Assembly (NCBI RefSeq): GCF_030372065.1
Contig: NZ_JAUDEA010000013.1
Location: 1 to 53,030, forward strand
DNA length: 53,030 bases
Source of the DNA: Thermophilibacter provencensis
Lineage (GTDB): Bacteria > Actinomycetota > Coriobacteriia > Coriobacteriales > Atopobiaceae
Direction: 5' to 3'
In this document: positions 45,813 to 53,030 of the stretch, in pieces
Layout: each line of letters opens with the position of its first letter
How positions within the stretch are numbered: position 1 is the first letter of the stretch
Notes under the pieces: model-generated
What the model was told of the DNA's origin: nothing
Database searches by the model: none
Seen by the model: only the letters and a program-made list of their open reading frames with translations
Program-made: the position numbers and the translations under genes

Positions 45813-47762
45813 ATGCAATCTCACCTTGACAACCAGGGCGCGCAGGACGCGCGCAAGCTCGGATCTTCGTACATCCCCGGTTTGGACGGCCTGCGCGCCA
45901 TAGCGGTTCTCGCGGTGCTGCTCTACCACATTGCCCCCAACCAGTTTGTGGGCGGCTACGTGGGCGTTGACTTCTTCTTTGTCATCTCGGGCTTCCTCAT
46001 TACCTACGGCATCCTCAGGAAGCTCCGCGGGCCCAACCCGTCCTTCTCGCTCAAGGAGTTCTGGCTCCGCCGCCTGAGGAGGCTCATGCCCGCCCTGGCC
46101 GTGCTGATTCTGGTGTGCGTGCCCCTGGGCGCCCTCATCTACCCCGAGCTCCTCGTGGGCGGAACGAGGCAGGTTGTTGGCGCGCTCACCTGCCTCACCA
46201 ACTGGATAGAGATCTTCCACGGCTCCAACTACTTTGACCAGGCGAACCCGATGCTGTTCAAGAACCTGTGGTCGGTTGCCGTGGAAGAGCAGTTCTACCT
46301 CATCTGGCCGCCGATCCTGCTGCTTCTGGTCACGCGCAAGCACAAGTTCACGCACGCGCAGCTGCTGGGCATCGTGGGTGCGATCGCCCTGGCCTCGCTG
46401 GTGCTGATGGGCGTCCTCGCAAGTCCCGAGAACTACACGCGCGTGTACTACGGAACGGACACGCACTGCTTTGGCCTTGCCCTCGGCATCCTGCTCGCCC
46501 TCGTGTGGAGCAAGTCCAAGGGCCCGCACTCGCGGCGGTGGCTCTCCTCGCAGCGCTGGACGTGGGCGCTCGTTCCCGTGGGGCTGGTGGGCTTTGCCTC
46601 GCTCGTATGCCTCGTCCCGGACACCGCGCGCTTCACGTACCCGTTTGGCCTCTTCCTCGGGAGCCTCTTCAGCCTGATGCTCGTGACCAACGTTGTGGCA
46701 AGGCCGGGCGGCATCTTTGCGCGCGCAATGGAGCTCGCGCCCGTCCGCTGGATGGGAACCCGCTCGTACGGAATCTACCTCTGGCACTGGCCCCTGCTCA
46801 TCTTTGGGCGCATCCTCGTTCCCACGGCGGTGGGGACGGTGGAGAACGTCGTTGTTGACGTGGTGTTTGTTCTTATCTCGTTTGTCATCTCCGAGTTGAG
46901 CTACCGCTTTGTGGAGGAGCCGTTCAGGCGGGGCGGCATCATCGCCTCGCTCAAGGGCATCCTCGAGCGCGCCCGCACCGGCTGGGGCGGAAGGGTCCTG
47001 GTTGCGGCGTTCCTCGCGCTTGTTGCGGCAACCGTGGTTGCCCTGGCAACGGCGCCCGAGAAGACGCAGCTCCAGCAGCAGATCGAGGCACTCCAGGCCC
47101 AGACCGAGCAGGAGCAGGCCCAGCAGCAGGAGCAGCAGGGCGAAGGCGAGGGCGAGCCCCAGGGCGAAGGCGACGGCGAGAAGAGCCCCGAAGGCGAGAA
47201 CGACGGCGAGAATGGCGCCGAGGAGGAGCCCGAGGACGCCACCGCCTCGATTCCCAACTACAGCGAGGCAGACATGACCGGCATCCCCGACGGCTCCACC
47301 GTGACCGCCATCGGCGACTCGCTCATCTCGGGCACCTCCGACGGCTTCACGGCCGAGCTTGCCGGCATCAACTTCCTCGCCGCGCCCATCCGCCAGTGGG
47401 CGGACGCCGTTGAGGTGGTAAACGAGGGCCTCGAGCAGGGCCTCATTCGACAGAACGTCATTCTCGACTTTGGCACCAACGGCGGCGTGGCAGATGACGA
47501 CCTCGTCTACCAGGTCATCGACGCCCTGGGGCCGGAGCGCCGCATCGTGCTCTACAACATCTACAGCCCCTCAACCTTTGTCGACGACGCCAACGCGGTC
47601 TACGCCAAGATCGCGGAGGAGTATCCCAACGTCCACATTGCGGACTGGCAGACCATCGCGCGCGCTCACCCCGAGTACCTCAACGCCGACAGGACGCACC
47701 CCAACATGACCGGCATGCCCGCCTTTGTGGACGCGGCCGTGACGGCGCTCGAGGAGTCGTAG
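45813..47762 (+). CDS. Membrane O-acyltransferase with extracellular SGNH domain
   Basis: An OatA/OafA-like protein of 649 residues, likely O-acetylating peptidoglycan or another surface glycan. The N-terminal acyltransferase-3 domain starts SYIPGLDGLRAIAVLAVLLY and has about ten membrane spans up to residue 415. It includes VAVEEQFYLIWP and the RSYGIYLWHWP signature. A charged linker of Gln, Glu and Gly (about 420-480) leads to an SGNH domain: VTAIGDSLISG (Ser nucleophile, about 500), FGTNGG, and DRTHPN (Asp-His, about 628). It converges on mfd; the 3' gap holds a repeat. Confidence 0.93.
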   Translation: MQSHLDNQGAQDARKLGSSYIPGLDGLRAIAVLAVLLYHIAPNQFVGGYVGVDFFFVISGFLITYGILRKLRGPNPSFSLKEFWLRRLRRLMPALAVLILVCVPLGALIYPELLVGGTRQVVGALTCLTNWIEIFHGSNYFDQANPMLFKNLWSVAVEEQFYLIWPPILLLLVTRKHKFTHAQLLGIVGAIALASLVLMGVLASPENYTRVYYGTDTHCFGLALGILLALVWSKSKGPHSRRWLSSQRWTWALVPVGLVGFASLVCLVPDTARFTYPFGLFLGSLFSLMLVTNVVARPGGIFARAMELAPVRWMGTRSYGIYLWHWPLLIFGRILVPTAVGTVENVVVDVVFVLISFVISELSYRFVEEPFRRGGIIASLKGILERARTGWGGRVLVAAFLALVAATVVALATAPEKTQLQQQIEALQAQTEQEQAQQQEQQGEGEGEPQGEGDGEKSPEGENDGENGAEEEPEDATASIPNYSEADMTGIPDGSTVTAIGDSLISGTSDGFTAELAGINFLAAPIRQWADAVEVVNEGLEQGLIRQNVILDFGTNGGVADDDLVYQVIDALGPERRIVLYNIYSPSTFVDDANAVYAKIAEEYPNVHIADWQTIARAHPEYLNADRTHPNMTGMPAFVDAAVTALEES

Positions 47763-47795
47763 CGCGGGACGCTCTTCTCGACGGCGCTTCTCGCG

Positions 47796-47917
47796 TGTCC
47801 TGAAAATCGGGGGTACGGCACGGGGCCGTTTGGGCGACCTGCGGTTTTCTCAATTCAGTGTCCTGAAAATCGGGGCCGTGGCACATCGGATCTGCCACGG
47901 CCCCGAATTTCAGGACA
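47796..47917. repeat. TCCTGAAA triplet, orphan locus
   Basis: Three 25-base copies of a motif starting TGTCCTGAAA and ending GGCA: forward at 47796-47820 and 47859-47883, reverse at 47893-47917. The gaps are 38 and 9 bases. The last two form a hairpin between the convergent acyltransferase and mfd genes. CTTCTCG motifs stand at 47774 and 47787, and GAGAAG at 47939. Confidence 0.9.
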
Positions 47918-47950
47918 TCCACGTAGCGCACGACAACCGAGAAGAACCCG

Positions 47951-50900
47951 CTACTCGGCGTCCTCCACCTCGTCGTCGCCGCCGATCTCCTCGAGCACGC
48001 CGAGCGCGGCCGGCATGACCTCCTCCTCCGTGCGGTGGAACGGGTAGGCCACCTTCTTGCTCTTGGGGTAGACCACGCCGCCGCGGGCCTTGAGCTTGAG
48101 GGCCACGGCGCGCGGCACCTCCAGACCCTGGTAGGCGAGGCGTCCGGCACCCAGGGAGACGCTCGTGCAGCCCAGGCGCTGCGCGCGGATGCGCACGCGG
48201 GCGCGGTCGAAGAGGTTGCGCCCCGCGAGCGGTAGCGCGCCGTAGCTGTCCTCGCAGTCCTTCTGCACGGCGTCCACCTCGGCCAGGTCCACCGCCGCGG
48301 CCAGGCGCCGGTACACCAGCACGCGCTTGTCCACGTCCGGCAGGTACTCTTCCGCCAGGAAGAAGTCCGCCGGCAGGTTGATGGTGACCTCGGCCTGCTC
48401 CACGTCGCGCGTCTCGCCGCGCGCCTCGGCCACGGCCTCGCCGAGCATCTGCGTGAAGAGGTCAAAGCCCACGCTGGAGAGGTTGCCGTGCTGCTCGGCG
48501 CCCATGAGCGAGCCCGCTCCGCGAATCTCGAGGTCGCGCATGGCGATCTTCATGCCGCTGCCCAGGTCCTGGTACTCGTTGATGGCCGTGAGGCGGTCCG
48601 TGGCCTCGGGCGTGAGCGGCTGCTCGGCCGGGAACATGAAGTAGGCGTAGGCCTGCGTGCGCCCGCGGCCCACGCGCCCCTTGAGCTGGTAGAGCTGCGC
48701 CAGACCCAGGCGCTGAGAGTCCTCGATGATGAGCGTGTTGGTGTGCGGGTTGTCGATGCCGCTCTCGATGATCGTGGTGGCAACCAGGACGTCGATCTCG
48801 TGCTCCTGGAAGCGCAGCATCACGTCCTCCACCTCGCGCGCGCTCATCTTGCCGTGTGCCACGCCCACGCGGGCCTCGGGCGCGGCCTCCATCACGCGAC
48901 TCACGGCGTCGTCGATGGTGTGGACGCGGTTGCTCACGTAGTAGACCTGGCCCTTGCGCGCCAGCTCCTCGCGGATGGCGGCGGAGACGATGTCCGGGTC
49001 CCACTCGCCCACCGTCACCTTCACGGGCAGGCGCCCTGGCGGCGGCGTCATGATGAGGCTCATGTCGCGCACGCCGCTCATGGCCATCTGCATGGTGCGC
49101 GGGATGGGCGTCGCGGAGAGCGTGAGCACGTCCACCTGCTCGCGCATGTTCTTGAGCTGCTCCTTGTGCTGCACGCCAAAGCGCTGCTCCTCGTCGATGA
49201 TAACGAGCCCCAGGTCATAGGGGTTAACGTCGGCCGAGAGCAGGCGGTGCGTGCCAATGAGCACGTCCACCGAGCCATCCGCAAAGCCCTCGAGCGCCCG
49301 GCGCTGCTGGGCCGGCGTCACAAAGCGGCTGAGCACGGCCACTTTGAGGTCAAACGGGGCAAACCGCGAGAAGAACGTCTCAAAGTGCTGCTGCGCCAGG
49401 ATGGTGGTGGGGCAGAGCACCATGACCTGCTTGGCGTCCTGGCAGCACTTGAACGCCGCGCGCAGGGCCACCTCGGTCTTGCCAAAGCCCACGTCGCCAC
49501 AGAGCAGCCGGTCCATGGGCCGGCGCGCCTCCATGTCCTCCTTGATGTCGGCGATGGCGGAGCGCTGGTCAGGCGTGAGGTCGTAGCGGAAGCTCGCCTC
49601 CATCTCCTCCTGCACGGGCGTGTCCTGCGAGAACGCGTAGCCCGGCACGGAGCTGCGGCGCGTGTAGAGGTCCACCAGGTCAAAGGCGAGCTTCTTGGCC
49701 GACTTGCGCGCCTTGCCCGTGGCGCGGGACCAGTCCGCCGTGTTGAGGCGCGTGAGACGCGGGCTGCTGCCATCCGGGCCCACGTAGCGCGTGATGCGGT
49801 CCACCTGCTCCAGGGGCACAAAGAGCTTGTCCTCGCCCGCGTACTCCAGCAGGAAGTAGTCGCGCTCGCGGCCGGCCACCTCCTGACGCACAATGGCCGA
49901 GAAGAGCGCGATGCCGTGCGTGGCGTGAACCACGTAGTCTCCCGGCTTGAAGGGGAAGGTCACGCTCGTGGGGTCCACGCGGCGCGCGCGACGGCGCGCC
50001 TTGGCGGTGCGGGACGTGAGGTCGGAGACCGAGAGCACGGCCAGGCGGGCGGCGGGGATCTCTATGCCCGCCGGCACGGGCGCGTCCGTAAAGGTGACCT
50101 GCCCCCGGGCAAGGGGCGGTACCTGCGGGTCGTTGTTCTCGGCGGCGGTTCCCAGGGACTCCACGAAGGGGATGTTCTCGTCCGAGAAGCGCAGCTCAAG
50201 GGACTCGCGCGCGCCGCGGTCCGGCACGGTGAAGAGGATGACCGAGCGGTCCTTCACGAGCTGGCGCACGCGCCCGAGGAGCTTTGAGTCCGAGCCCGCG
50301 ATGCCGGGCTGGCGCACCGTGAGCTCGGCCGTTGAGGCGCCTGTGCCCGCGCGCAGCATGGACGAGAAGGACAGGCGTTGCTGGCTGCCAAAGTCCAGAT
50401 CGCGCGGGGAGGTGTAGAGCCCCTCGAGCTTCACATGCGCGGCGTTGGCCGCTGCGACGATCTCGTCCGTCTCGCGCATGCAGTCGTCAAAGAGGGAGCG
50501 CGGCTCGGCAAGGACCACGAGCGTCTCCGCGGAGATGTGATCGAGCGGGCTGGCGGTGCGCCCGTAGAGCTGCGGCAAGTAGCGCTCGAGCGCGGGAGCC
50601 GCGGCGCGCTGGCGAATGAGCTCGAGGTCAGCGGCTACCTTGGTGCTCTCCTGGGCCGCCTTATAGAGCTGGCGCTCGGCCATGGCAACGGTCTCGTCCG
50701 TGAGGGCGAGCTCGCGGCAGGGCGAGACGGTGACCTCCCTGAGCTCGCCGATGGTCTGGCCCGTGGAGGGCACCATGCGACGCACGCGGTCGATCTCGTC
50801 GCCAAAGAACTCCATGCGCACGGGGGAGGTCGCCTGTGCCGGCCACACGTCGACGGTGTCGCCGTGCACGTGGAAGGTGCCGGGCGCGTCAACCTCGCCG

Positions 50901-51394
50901 GCATCCGTGTAGCCCATGCCCACGAGCAGCGCGGGCACGTCCTCAAAGGGGACCTCCTCGCCCACGGCAAAGGTGCTCGAGGCAAAGTAGCCGCTGCCCA
51001 CGGGCGGCACGCGGCGCAGCAGCGCGTGGGCGGATGCCACGATTACGCACTTCTCGGCCGCGGCAAGGCGGGCCACGGAGCGGCAGCGCGTGCCCACGAC
51101 GGCGTCGTCCGGCGCGCTGTCCTGCCAGGGGCGGTCCTTGCGCTCCGGGTAGCGGCCCACAACGTCCTGGCCGAGCCACGCCGCAAGGGCGCGCGCCGTG
51201 CGGTCCGCCGCCTCCTCGCCCGAGACCACGAGCAGGCACGGGCGTGGGTTTGCCGCCCAGAGCGCGGCGAGCACGAGCGGGCGCGCGGACTGGGCCACGG
51301 AGAGCGAGGCGTCGCTGCCGGCGGAGAGCTCGCGCACAAGCGGGGAGAGCTCCGGGGCGGAGAGCAGCTGGCGAGAAACGCGGTCGATGAGCAT
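47951..51394 (-). CDS. mfd: Transcription-repair coupling factor Mfd
   Basis: An ATP-dependent translocase that removes stalled RNA polymerase and recruits UvrA. It has 1147 residues. The UvrB-like N-domains (1-350) are followed by the polymerase-binding domain (FKPGDYVVHATHGIALFSA, about 486). The helicase core has Walker A CGDVGFGKTE (about 638), DEEQRFGVQHK (about 733), and STTIIESGID-type motif VATTIIESGIDNPHTN. The C-terminal TRCF domain begins near 1000. A TACAAT -10 (51467-51472) lies upstream. Confidence 0.97.
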   Translation of the reverse strand: MLIDRVSRQLLSAPELSPLVRELSAGSDASLSVAQSARPLVLAALWAANPRPCLLVVSGEEAADRTARALAAWLGQDVVGRYPERKDRPWQDSAPDDAVVGTRCRSVARLAAAEKCVIVASAHALLRRVPPVGSGYFASSTFAVGEEVPFEDVPALLVGMGYTDAGEVDAPGTFHVHGDTVDVWPAQATSPVRMEFFGDEIDRVRRMVPSTGQTIGELREVTVSPCRELALTDETVAMAERQLYKAAQESTKVAADLELIRQRAAAPALERYLPQLYGRTASPLDHISAETLVVLAEPRSLFDDCMRETDEIVAAANAAHVKLEGLYTSPRDLDFGSQQRLSFSSMLRAGTGASTAELTVRQPGIAGSDSKLLGRVRQLVKDRSVILFTVPDRGARESLELRFSDENIPFVESLGTAAENNDPQVPPLARGQVTFTDAPVPAGIEIPAARLAVLSVSDLTSRTAKARRRARRVDPTSVTFPFKPGDYVVHATHGIALFSAIVRQEVAGRERDYFLLEYAGEDKLFVPLEQVDRITRYVGPDGSSPRLTRLNTADWSRATGKARKSAKKLAFDLVDLYTRRSSVPGYAFSQDTPVQEEMEASFRYDLTPDQRSAIADIKEDMEARRPMDRLLCGDVGFGKTEVALRAAFKCCQDAKQVMVLCPTTILAQQHFETFFSRFAPFDLKVAVLSRFVTPAQQRRALEGFADGSVDVLIGTHRLLSADVNPYDLGLVIIDEEQRFGVQHKEQLKNMREQVDVLTLSATPIPRTMQMAMSGVRDMSLIMTPPPGRLPVKVTVGEWDPDIVSAAIREELARKGQVYYVSNRVHTIDDAVSRVMEAAPEARVGVAHGKMSAREVEDVMLRFQEHEIDVLVATTIIESGIDNPHTNTLIIEDSQRLGLAQLYQLKGRVGRGRTQAYAYFMFPAEQPLTPEATDRLTAINEYQDLGSGMKIAMRDLEIRGAGSLMGAEQHGNLSSVGFDLFTQMLGEAVAEARGETRDVEQAEVTINLPADFFLAEEYLPDVDKRVLVYRRLAAAVDLAEVDAVQKDCEDSYGALPLAGRNLFDRARVRIRAQRLGCTSVSLGAGRLAYQGLEVPRAVALKLKARGGVVYPKSKKVAYPFHRTEEEVMPAALGVLEEIGGDDEVEDAE

Positions 51395-51466
51395 GGGCTT
51401 CCTCTACACGGAAATGCGCCGGCCCCAGCCTTTGGGGTCGGTGCGACGGGTGGTTCTTGTTGCCCC

Positions 51467-51472
51467 ATTGTA
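51467..51472 (-). promoter_or_regulatory. Candidate -10 element for mfd
   Basis: TACAAT on the minus strand about 73 bases before the mfd ATG. A GCC-rich hairpin (CCCCAAAGGCTGGGG) lies in the leader. Confidence 0.4.
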
Positions 51473-51514
51473 GCGGCTGCGCGCTGGGTCGCGCGAGCTC
51501 GCGTTCTGCCGGCG

Positions 51515-51565
51515 CTTCTCGCCGCGTCGGAGCTTCTCGCCGCGTCGGAGCTTCTCGCCACGCCG
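51515..51565. repeat. Tandem 18-bp CTTCTCGCC repeat
   Basis: CTTCTCGCCGCGTCGGAG is repeated twice exactly (51515-51532, 51533-51550) with a partial third copy (51551-51565), directly before the repeat triplet at 51573. Confidence 0.85.
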
Positions 51566-51572
51566 ATTTCAG

Positions 51573-51683
51573 TGTCCTGAAATACGGGACCATGGCACGC
51601 CGAGGCCGCAAAATGTCCTGAAATTTGGGGGTACGGCAGCGATTTGAGGCTCTCCTTCTGCCATACCCCCAATTTTCAGGACA
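51573..51683. repeat. TCCTGAAA triplet upstream of unknown gene
   Basis: Copies at 51573-51597 and 51614-51638 (forward) and 51659-51683 (reverse). The gaps are 16 and 20 bases. The last two pair as a hairpin with 25-base arms. It fills much of the 365-bp gap 51395-51759. The remaining 75 bases are markedly AT-rich and hold the gene's likely promoter. Confidence 0.92.
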
Positions 51684-51750
51684 TGTGCGCCGGCCGAAAA
51701 ACTCAAAATTCCGTTAACCTTGCACTTGCGTTGATAAATTTTTACGTTAG

Positions 51751-51756
51751 TATCAT
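51751..51756 (+). promoter_or_regulatory. Candidate -10 in AT-rich leader
   Basis: TATCAT 18 bases after TTGCGT, ending 4 bases before the ATG at 51760. It would give a leaderless message, or the true start codon is further in. No ribosome site is seen. Confidence 0.35.
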
Positions 51757-51759
51757 AGT

Positions 51760-52866
51760 ATGGATATACTAATTTCTCATAACTCCGCTCTCGAGCTCAT
51801 TCGCACGCAGAGGATGCGCCTGATCCTAGAGGACCCTCAGCGCTGCGACGCCTACGTCCCGAGCCTCGCCCCCAACGAAGACGAGCTCGCGGCGCTGCTG
51901 GTCTCCATAGATCCCCTTGCCCAGCTGACGCGGCCAATCGAGGTCCTTGTCTCGGACAGAGGGACGCGCCGGCGCTCCAAGCTTGTGAAAACGCGGTTTG
52001 TGGCCGAGCCCCTCCCCTCGCACTCCGCTATTCCGGTGGTGCCGGGCGTACTCTGCGTTGCCCCGGAGCACCTTGCGGTCCAGCTTGCTCCCCAGCTCAC
52101 GGAGCTCGAGCTCATCGTGCTGCTCAGCGAGCTCCTTGGCACCTATGCCATTGCCCCGGGTCTTGAGGAGGGGATGTATCAGCGGAGCCGCCCCATAACC
52201 ACGCGCGAGAGCATGGCCGCGCATCTTGGGGCGCTCCGGCTGCGCGCCGGCACCGCGGGGGTGCGGGGCGCCCTGCGTCATGCCTGCGTTGGCTCCGGCT
52301 CCCCGCGCGAGACCAAGCTCTCCCTGCGCCTTGGGCTCAAGCCGGCGCGAGGCGGATACGGCCTTGACGTGCTCTCCATGAACGAGCCGCTGGAAGTCGG
52401 GCGCATCCACAACAGGATGCGCGCGGGCGTGCGCAAGCCGGATATCCTGCTGCGCGCGCCAGCCCAGGCCATGCGCAACGGGCGGCCGCTGCTTGGCGCC
52501 GCGGTGGAGTACGACGGCAAGGACCACGCCAGCGAGGAGGCCCACGCGAGAGACGCGGAACGCCACAACGAGCTCACGGCCATCGGGCTTGTTGAGTACA
52601 TCGTCACCAAGAGGCAGTATCGCGACCTGGCCTACATGGACGGGCTGGTGGATCTGATCAGGCGCGACCTCGGCACGCCCGCAAAACGCCTGACGCGCGC
52701 GGAGGCAACGCGGCTGAGACGCCTCAGGCAGCGTCTCTACGAGGAGCTTGAGCGCATCGACGGCGTTCGCTGGAACGGACGCGAGCGGCGACGAGCAGGA
52801 CAGGACGGCTCGCGGCGCGATGATGGCCGCGACATCGTGCCCGTGGAGGCGTACTGCCTCGACTAG
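51760..52866 (+). CDS. Uncharacterised protein with Vsr/DUF559-like fold (copy 2)
   Basis: A 368-residue paralogue of the gene at 23824-24921. The N-terminus ISHNSALELIRTQRM resembles the helical start of AbiEi-like/DUF559-linked proteins. The central region is variable. The C-terminal fold reads GSGSPRETKLSL (about 180), VRKPDILLR (about 227), VEYDGKDHASEE (about 250), then ARDAERHNELTAIGLVEYIV and YRDL. This E...PD...E-x-D-G-K-x-H pattern with a following R..L...G segment is what Vsr/DUF559 PD-(D/E)XK domains show. Unlike copy 1, the putative catalytic residues are intact. Matched repeat triplets lie on both sides. The function is unknown. Confidence 0.75.
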   Translation: MDILISHNSALELIRTQRMRLILEDPQRCDAYVPSLAPNEDELAALLVSIDPLAQLTRPIEVLVSDRGTRRRSKLVKTRFVAEPLPSHSAIPVVPGVLCVAPEHLAVQLAPQLTELELIVLLSELLGTYAIAPGLEEGMYQRSRPITTRESMAAHLGALRLRAGTAGVRGALRHACVGSGSPRETKLSLRLGLKPARGGYGLDVLSMNEPLEVGRIHNRMRAGVRKPDILLRAPAQAMRNGRPLLGAAVEYDGKDHASEEAHARDAERHNELTAIGLVEYIVTKRQYRDLAYMDGLVDLIRRDLGTPAKRLTRAEATRLRRLRQRLYEELERIDGVRWNGRERRRAGQDGSRRDDGRDIVPVEAYCLD

Positions 52867-52937
52867 CGGGCCCGCCCGCGCTTCTCGCATCCTTGTGGTA
52901 CTTCTCGCGTCCTTGGGCTCTTCTCCCAGCTTTTCAG

Positions 52938-53030
52938 TGTCCTGAAAAGCTGGGGTACGGCACATAGAGGCTGCAAAATGTCCTGAAATTTGGGGGTACG
53001 GCAGAGATTTGAGGCTTCCGTTGTGCCATG
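52938..53030. repeat. TCCTGAAA triplet downstream, truncated
   Basis: Copies at 52938-52962 and 52979-53003, and the first 7 bases of the reverse copy at 53024, exactly 20 bases later. The geometry is identical to the triplet at 51573. CTTCTCG occurs twice just before it (52879, 52901). Confidence 0.88.

Larger units (their letters stand above)
51573..53030 (+). mobile_element. Candidate repeat-flanked cassette 2 (cut by window end)
   Basis: The gene at 51760-52866 is flanked by two TCCTGAAA triplets with identical geometry (25-16-25-20-25) in the same orientation. The right one runs off the window. CTTCTCG tandem or scattered copies precede each triplet. No transposase is present. That it is one unit is inferred from the matched flanks and the analogy with 23702-25283. 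Confidence 0.4.

Overview
The window is a high-GC bacterial chromosome segment carrying almost only housekeeping genes. Gene order and protein style point to an actinobacterium of the class Coriobacteriia, probably the Atopobiaceae/Olsenella group. This is inferred from synteny and protein features; no search was run. All nine tRNA genes encode their 3' CCA. Several stretches keep the order known from Bacillus subtilis and other Bacillota: lysS / clpC-disA-ispD-ispF-cysS-rlmB-yacP / rpmG-secE-nusG-rplK-rplA-rplJ-rplL-rpoB-rpoC, and elsewhere veg-ispE and mfd/mazG/divIC.

Layout. 1-14.3 kb (minus strand): the transcription/translation core, reading tRNA-Tyr, tRNA-Thr, tRNA-Met, tuf, then rpmG, tRNA-Trp, secE, nusG, rplK, rplA, rplJ, rplL, rpoB and rpoC. 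14.4-28.5 kb (minus): a small membrane protein, tRNA-Thr, yacP, rlmB, cysS, ispF, ispD, disA, clpC, an uncharacterised nuclease-fold protein, lysS fused to an HD domain, greA, and tatA with a C-terminal zinc ribbon. 28.6-47.8 kb (both strands): a methyltransferase-like gene, glycerate kinase, a HAD phosphatase, ispE, veg, pepQ, nagB, rdgB, rph, a MurE-type ligase, an iron alcohol dehydrogenase, two overlapping unknown genes, ppx/gppA, divIC, mazG and an OatA-like acyltransferase. 48-53 kb: mfd and a second nuclease-fold gene. tRNA-Pro, Val, Glu and Leu lie between genes.

The striking part is between the genes. Many intergenic gaps hold structured repeats of several sequence-unrelated families. 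One family is arrays of a 9-mer (CAGGTGTAT or its complement) at four loci, with a shared spacing series of about 4, 10, 21-22 and 23-24 bp. A second is a 25-bp motif arranged forward-forward-reverse at three loci. A third is long near-perfect palindromes sharing GGTGACAGGG at three loci. Others are unique to one gap.

The two paralogous unknown genes (23824-24921 and 51760-52866) share a C-terminal region resembling Vsr/DUF559-type PD-(D/E)XK folds. Each is flanked on both sides by arrays of one repeat family, a different family for each gene. Further arrays of both families sit alone elsewhere in the window. This resembles REP elements with their RAYT proteins, but with a nuclease-fold protein in place of the HUH transposase. 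It is the best candidate here for an undescribed system. The link between protein and repeat is inferred from position only.

The first 60 bases are runs of C and G beside the rpoC end and look like a contig-edge artefact.
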